Assembly (NCBI GenBank): GCA_013398175.1
Contig: VZRZ01002089.1
Coordinates: 426,358-490,357 of the forward strand
Origin: Climacteris rufus
Lineage: Eukaryota > Chordata > Aves > Passeriformes > Climacteridae
Direction of reading: 5' to 3'
DNA: 64,000 nt
Part shown: in pieces, positions 55,801-61,800 of the stretch
How positions within the stretch are numbered: the first letter of the stretch is position 1
Layout of the letters: every line of letters starts with the position of its first letter
Notes under the pieces: model-generated
The model's database searches: none
What the model was told of the DNA's origin: nothing
Seen by the model: the letters and a program-made list of their open reading frames with translations, nothing else
Position numbers and translations under genes: made by a program

Positions 55801-58800
55801 TCTCTTTCATAAATCCATGCAGATTATCCCAATCACCTTCTTGACCTTCATGCGTTTGGAAATGGCTTCCAAGCAGATTTCCTCTGTCACATTCAAGGGA
55901 CTGAGGTGAAGCCTATTGGCCTGTAGTTCCCTGCACCTTTCTTTGTGAAGGCAGAAGGAATATTTGCTTTTCTCAAGTCTTCAGGAGCCTCTCCCACTCA
56001 CCATGACCATTCAAAATAATCAAGAGAGGATTGTAAATAATCAAGAGAGGATTGTAATGTGTGAAGTCCCATGGACTCAGACAGCTGTGTCCTCCATCTG
56101 GGTACAAAATTCTGACAGCAAACAGCTGTCAGTGCTCCTTCAGTAGCACTTGGGTCCTGTGCTTTGTGACCACCATCTCTAAGCATGCACATGCTGGACA
56201 GAGAAAGTTTGCTGGCTTCTTCTTTGTGCCCTCCTGCACGAACTGCTGTGCCATCTGCTGCACATCCACTGGCTGCTCCTGCCATCCCTGCACAAACTGC
56301 TCTTACATAGTCCTTGTCCTGACAAGCGCTAGAAGGGTGCCTGACCCTCCCCGCTCAGGGATCAGAAGGAAAAGGGCTGCAGGAGCCCGCTGGTCAAGGA
56401 CAGCTGATGGAGTTTGTTAGAAGCTGCTAGAGCTACTCTTACCTTAGCCTTACCTGGAAACAACAGGCATCCTCAGGGGCTTCCCAAAAGCGCCCAAATC
56501 CCAGAAAAAGTGCCCAGGAGCTCAAGAAGGCAGCAAGGCAATTGTAAAGAACCAGAAACTGCTGCACAAACTGCTGTGTATTTTAGCTGCATGCTGGGCC
56601 TGACTCTTCTACAGGCCAACTGAGGATGAAAAATGACCCTGTCTAGATATCACAGTATAGCTGTCTAACAAAGTTGCCTTGATCCTTTGCATTAAGTAAA
56701 TTTTTGGAATTCACTGAAGTATTATATCATAAAAATGGAATAATTTTCAGAATAAATAGTATTTATTAAAATGCATGCAGTTAAGGGAAAATCACTGCTA
56801 CAAAGATATCCAACTGAATTTAAGCATTAATTTTCAAAACATTTAGAATTTTATTTTGGAAATATAAACTTCACTGCATTTAACACAGTAAAGGTAAAGT
56901 CTGGAAAACTCCATCCAGTCTGTAAACTATAGGTAGCAGGAATTTTAAGAATACACAGCAACATCACAAGATTATTTGAAGACTTTAGATAATTTATTGC
57001 ATGAGGAGCTGAAGTCCCTAGTTGAATTTTTTCCAAAATTAATGAAATGGTGATTTGATTATAAATAAAAAACTCTAAATACATCTTTAATATAAAGCAG
57101 ACATTAAAAAAACCCAGTTGCTAGAGGCTAATAGAGGATTAGCTATATGCCCACTGTAAAATGCATATTTGGAAATGTGTGACTGACAAGAAATACTGGA
57201 AGAAAGAAATCAAGGACAGTTGCAAAGAGTCTGTTGTTGATGTTCTTCCAAGTGGAAACTATACTTCTGCAGAAGATGTGCTTAACTAGAAAGTGCAGGA
57301 TTATTGAGAAAAATAATTGTTCTGCACAGAACAGGGATCCAGAAACATGGTGCAGTTGTTCACTGTGGTTGAAATTCCATGCAATGCGAGGTTAGTACTC
57401 AATCTTATTATTTTTTGTGGGCCAGTAATATTGGACCAGGGACTTTTCTGAATAGTGTGTAATTACTTTCTGAAGCTCCTGATGTCATTCTGAGCACTTG
57501 TGCAATAGTATCGAGTTGCTGCATCAGTAAGATGCCTGAAGCCAACGTGATGGACACTGAAAATTGTGGATGAACGCAGTGCCTGCCCACAGAGTAGTTT
57601 AGTATTTCTCATACAGGAATGAGGAAAATGGAATGAGTAGCTGTTTGTAGTGGTCCACTTCATTCAGTGACCTGAACTAGAACCAAAAGGTCCTACTGAG
57701 CAAGGTCTCATGTCTAACACAAACCACTTCACTAAGGATTAAAAAACCCTAAAACATACAAAGTCACTACTCGTAGAGCAAGAGGAAACACTGGCCTTTT
57801 GTAAGAGCAAATGTTTTAAGCGTTCCTTGAGCCCACAACATCGGCCAACAAATGTGAATGGCAGTGGGTATCTTGGCAAAAGGAGAAACTTAAGGGCTCT
57901 ACATGCTCATAAAAAATTTAACTATGTTCACTGAAGACATTATCACAACATGGATACCCTTTAAATGAGTATTGTTCAAGTCTCAGGTTGATTGAAGACT
58001 CAGAAATAAGTTCATTGTTTGCTCTCTAACTATGACTAGGTCACAATGTACCCAAGTTATGATGTCTTCTGCCATAACAATTACTTCTGTCTTTAGAGTA
58101 ACAGTTGAATTAAGGATGGACCATGTATGATGAATCATTGAATATCGTTTAAGTTCTTTTGTAGAGCTACAGAAAATTCTACATAGTTTCTTTTGTGTAG
58201 ATGAAGCATAGTAGTAAACCATGTAAAACTGAAAATAAATTTATTCTCTTGATCTCAAAACTCTGTTCCTTCCTTTCTAGTGCTGTGCAAAGGAAACAAG
58301 CTATGTAAGTCTGAAGATCATTATTTGTACTACCTCATTGCTCATGAAGTTGCCCTCTTCTGCATAAGACAGCTATATGCACAATGAGGAGAGATAAAGG
58401 AGATGAGAGAGAAAGGTGCCACAATAGGTGAGGAAAGAATGGGAATTAATGAATTTATTCTTAGACACACAACCAATACTCTTTCTAAATGCTAGACTAT
58501 TAATCTATTTGTTTATTCAGAAAATAAATATTTATGCATTTTGCTACTACATCAGTATGAAAGAATATGCTTATGAATCCCATGTTTATTTATCATCACA
58601 CTAATTTTCTTCATGACTGCATTACTTCCAATTTTTAATAAGTTTGCAATTTTCTCTTAAATAAAGCCAAAAATTAGAACATGCATCCTGATACAGGGTC
58701 CTTTAATGCTGCACAGACCTAGTCAAAGAACCTTCAGGGCTTCATCTCTCTCTTTCTGAATGATCTCCCCACAATACTTTTCTGTAAATGTACCACACTG

Positions 58801-61800
58801 CTTTGTGAAAAATTATTTATTCTTTAGGATATCTGGGAAGCATCCAGGGAGCCCAATTAAGATAGAAGGCATTTCACACACTTCTGTCATCAATTTGCAT
58901 TGCTGACCATCATTTACACAAAAGTAAGAACCTAAACTGCTCTATGATGTGAGAGCAAGATCATAACCCAGCATGATCATACACTAGCAATACATCAGAT
59001 CACCAAGGCACATAAAATCACATATTTAGTATTTTAATTATTGTGCATTGGCTCAAATGACACCATGCACAACTCTGTCTACAGTGCATCTATCAGACAA
59101 AAGCTGTGACCACTTTATTTGAAATAAGGTATTGATCCCCCTTTACACTTGAAATAAATAAACCACTGACATCTTCCAATTAAGTGATTATGTAAATTTG
59201 CACTTCTAAGCCAATTGGACATATATTTCAATAAGTATTTTAGGGTTGACATAACTCTGAACTAAAAAAGTACAGTTCAGTTGTCTTTCTGCTTATTATA
59301 ATTGCACCTATTCTATTTTTAGTAATAATTATTATATGTATTTTTATGATGTAATTTTTATTGCAGATTATTCCTGTAAGGTGAAAGAAATACTACTACT
59401 CAGACTTATTTCTCTTAATAGGGGTACAACTTTCCTAGTTCCCTCTTTAGTAAATACAGGGAAATGGCTGCTCACTCTGGGACAGGGTACCTTTGGTATT
59501 TCTTAGTAGTTCTAATATTAAACTCTAGTCTGGGTTGATATAATAAAACCTTACTTAAAACACTCTGAAGAAATCCTCTGGCATGGCTGTTTCTATTGTC
59601 TTTCTACGCATTTTCTATTGTCACCTACCTGTTACTGGCTCTAACATGAACCTTCTACATGTTTCTTCAATATCACCACTAACACTGTTAATTCTCCTCA
59701 GTTCCTTATACCTTGCTTCAATGTGTATTCCATGGTCTGTAAGCTACACACATTATGATTCTCCTCTCAACTCCTTAATTAAAGCCCAATTTTCAAAGGA
59801 GTTGAACACTTAAAAATGCTCCTGATGTAAGTGAAAATTCAAATTTTGAAAATAGCAAGTACAGTATGAATGGCAATTAAAAAACAAATGTTCTCAAAAT
59901 GTGGCCTCCAAATTAAACAGATACTTTCATGTGTTTCTGGAGTGGCTTTTTTTTTCCTTAATATGTTACAGTTCCAGTCTGCAGAATGGACACAATGTCA
60001 CTTTCAGGTCTGAATAATATGTTGGAGAAAAAAATTATTAGGTAATTACACACTCAAGAATATCCTTTAATCTTCAAAAGACAGCCCATGAGAAAAGCTA
60101 TAACTTCATATAATGTGAAAGATTTGGAGTATCTGCTGTAAGTAGAACAGAGGAACACGACATCTATAACTGAATGAAAAGGAGTGTTTAACAGCCATTA
60201 GATGTGCATTGTCCTGTTTGCCATTAAACAGAGCAGAGATCTTGTTACAAATGTTATGTTATTGTGTAATTAAATGTATTGGAAATGCAAAAGCACATGG
60301 GAGTTGAACTAAGACTGCCAACAATGTTGTTAATGCTTGGGCGGGAGTGGCCAGCAGCAGGAATATTGTGAGCATCTCACTGGTGGAAAGACAAAGACAG
60401 ACACTGAGGCTCCACAGTCTGCTGTTCCCATTGTTTGGCTCAAGGCAGCTGTGTGCATGGTGAGATTACAAAACCATCAGTGCTCCCATTTTTACAGATG
60501 CTGGAGTGTGACAGCAGCTCAATTTTATGTGCGAGTAGAAAAATGTCCATGATGAATGCATCAACCCTCTAATTCCTACTGCAAGATGGAAAAAATTAAA
60601 ACTATCTCCAAATTCATCTATCCACAATGAAATATAATACGATGTGTTAACTCTGAATTTTTGCATTAAAAAAATTAAGAGGGTCTGAGAGTGAAGTTTC
60701 TAAAACACAAGAATATTTGTAACTTTTCCTGAAGGAGAACTACATCTTTTAGCAGATTCAATACTCCACAGAAAAACTCTAATATATGCCAAATTTGGAT
60801 ACATATATCTTTTCACAGTATCCTGGATATTTAATTGTATAACACTAATAGTACTGGTAATTATAAAATCCTTAATAAAGATGTTAATATGCTAATAAAC
60901 GTGCTTTAATAATGTATTTATCACATAACTTTTCCATTGCTACACTGACTTTTTCTGAACAGGTTCTCAATCCTTAGTGAGAAACATAAATAAACTCAGC
61001 TTTCATATCTTCATGTTCAACTTAAATGGAATTTAGTACTATTTTTAAAACTTAAAAACCAACATAAAACATAGTTTTGGGTCTTACATGTCATTACTCA
61101 TTTTGTTCAAGAACGAGTCTTCTGTTAGTTTTATTACTATTATTGGAATCATTAAATTTGCCTTTAATAATTCACTATAGTTTACTAAGGTTCATGATGA
61201 GAAACACTAAATCCTTTTATTTCAGATATTTTAACTGAGATATTGACTATCAAGATGCCTAAATAAATCAAGAAATATTGAGACCCAACTTCAAAAGGGG
61301 TACCCACTTAATTTGTAAAAATATCGCAATGCTGGAGTCTTAATATCTTCAAGAACTTTTAGGAACATACCAGATTATAAATTTACAAAATTGAATTAAT
61401 TCTTGCGATATCACAATCATAAACATTTATTATCTGTTGTAGTTAATTATCAAATACAATAAGTCAGGGAAAATAAAAACTGAACATGGAGAAACCAGTC
61501 AGTCAATTACTTCTTTATATTAAAATTCTGAATAACCAAAAGTTTATTTCATGTATTTGGCATATTCTGCCCCCCATCCCCCTTTAGGGACCCATATTCT
61601 TTGTATACGTATGTTAGGTGCTGACACTTGCATAGTGGCATCTACAACAAGACCTGGGTCAGTAGTACTGGTTTCTACTAAGATTTTAGATAATGACCCT
61701 AAATCCATATTTTATGCATCTTAGATATTGTAAGGTATGGTTCATCTCTGTTAGAAAAACAAAAACTGAAAACTTTTCATATTATTTCACTTCAAATTAC

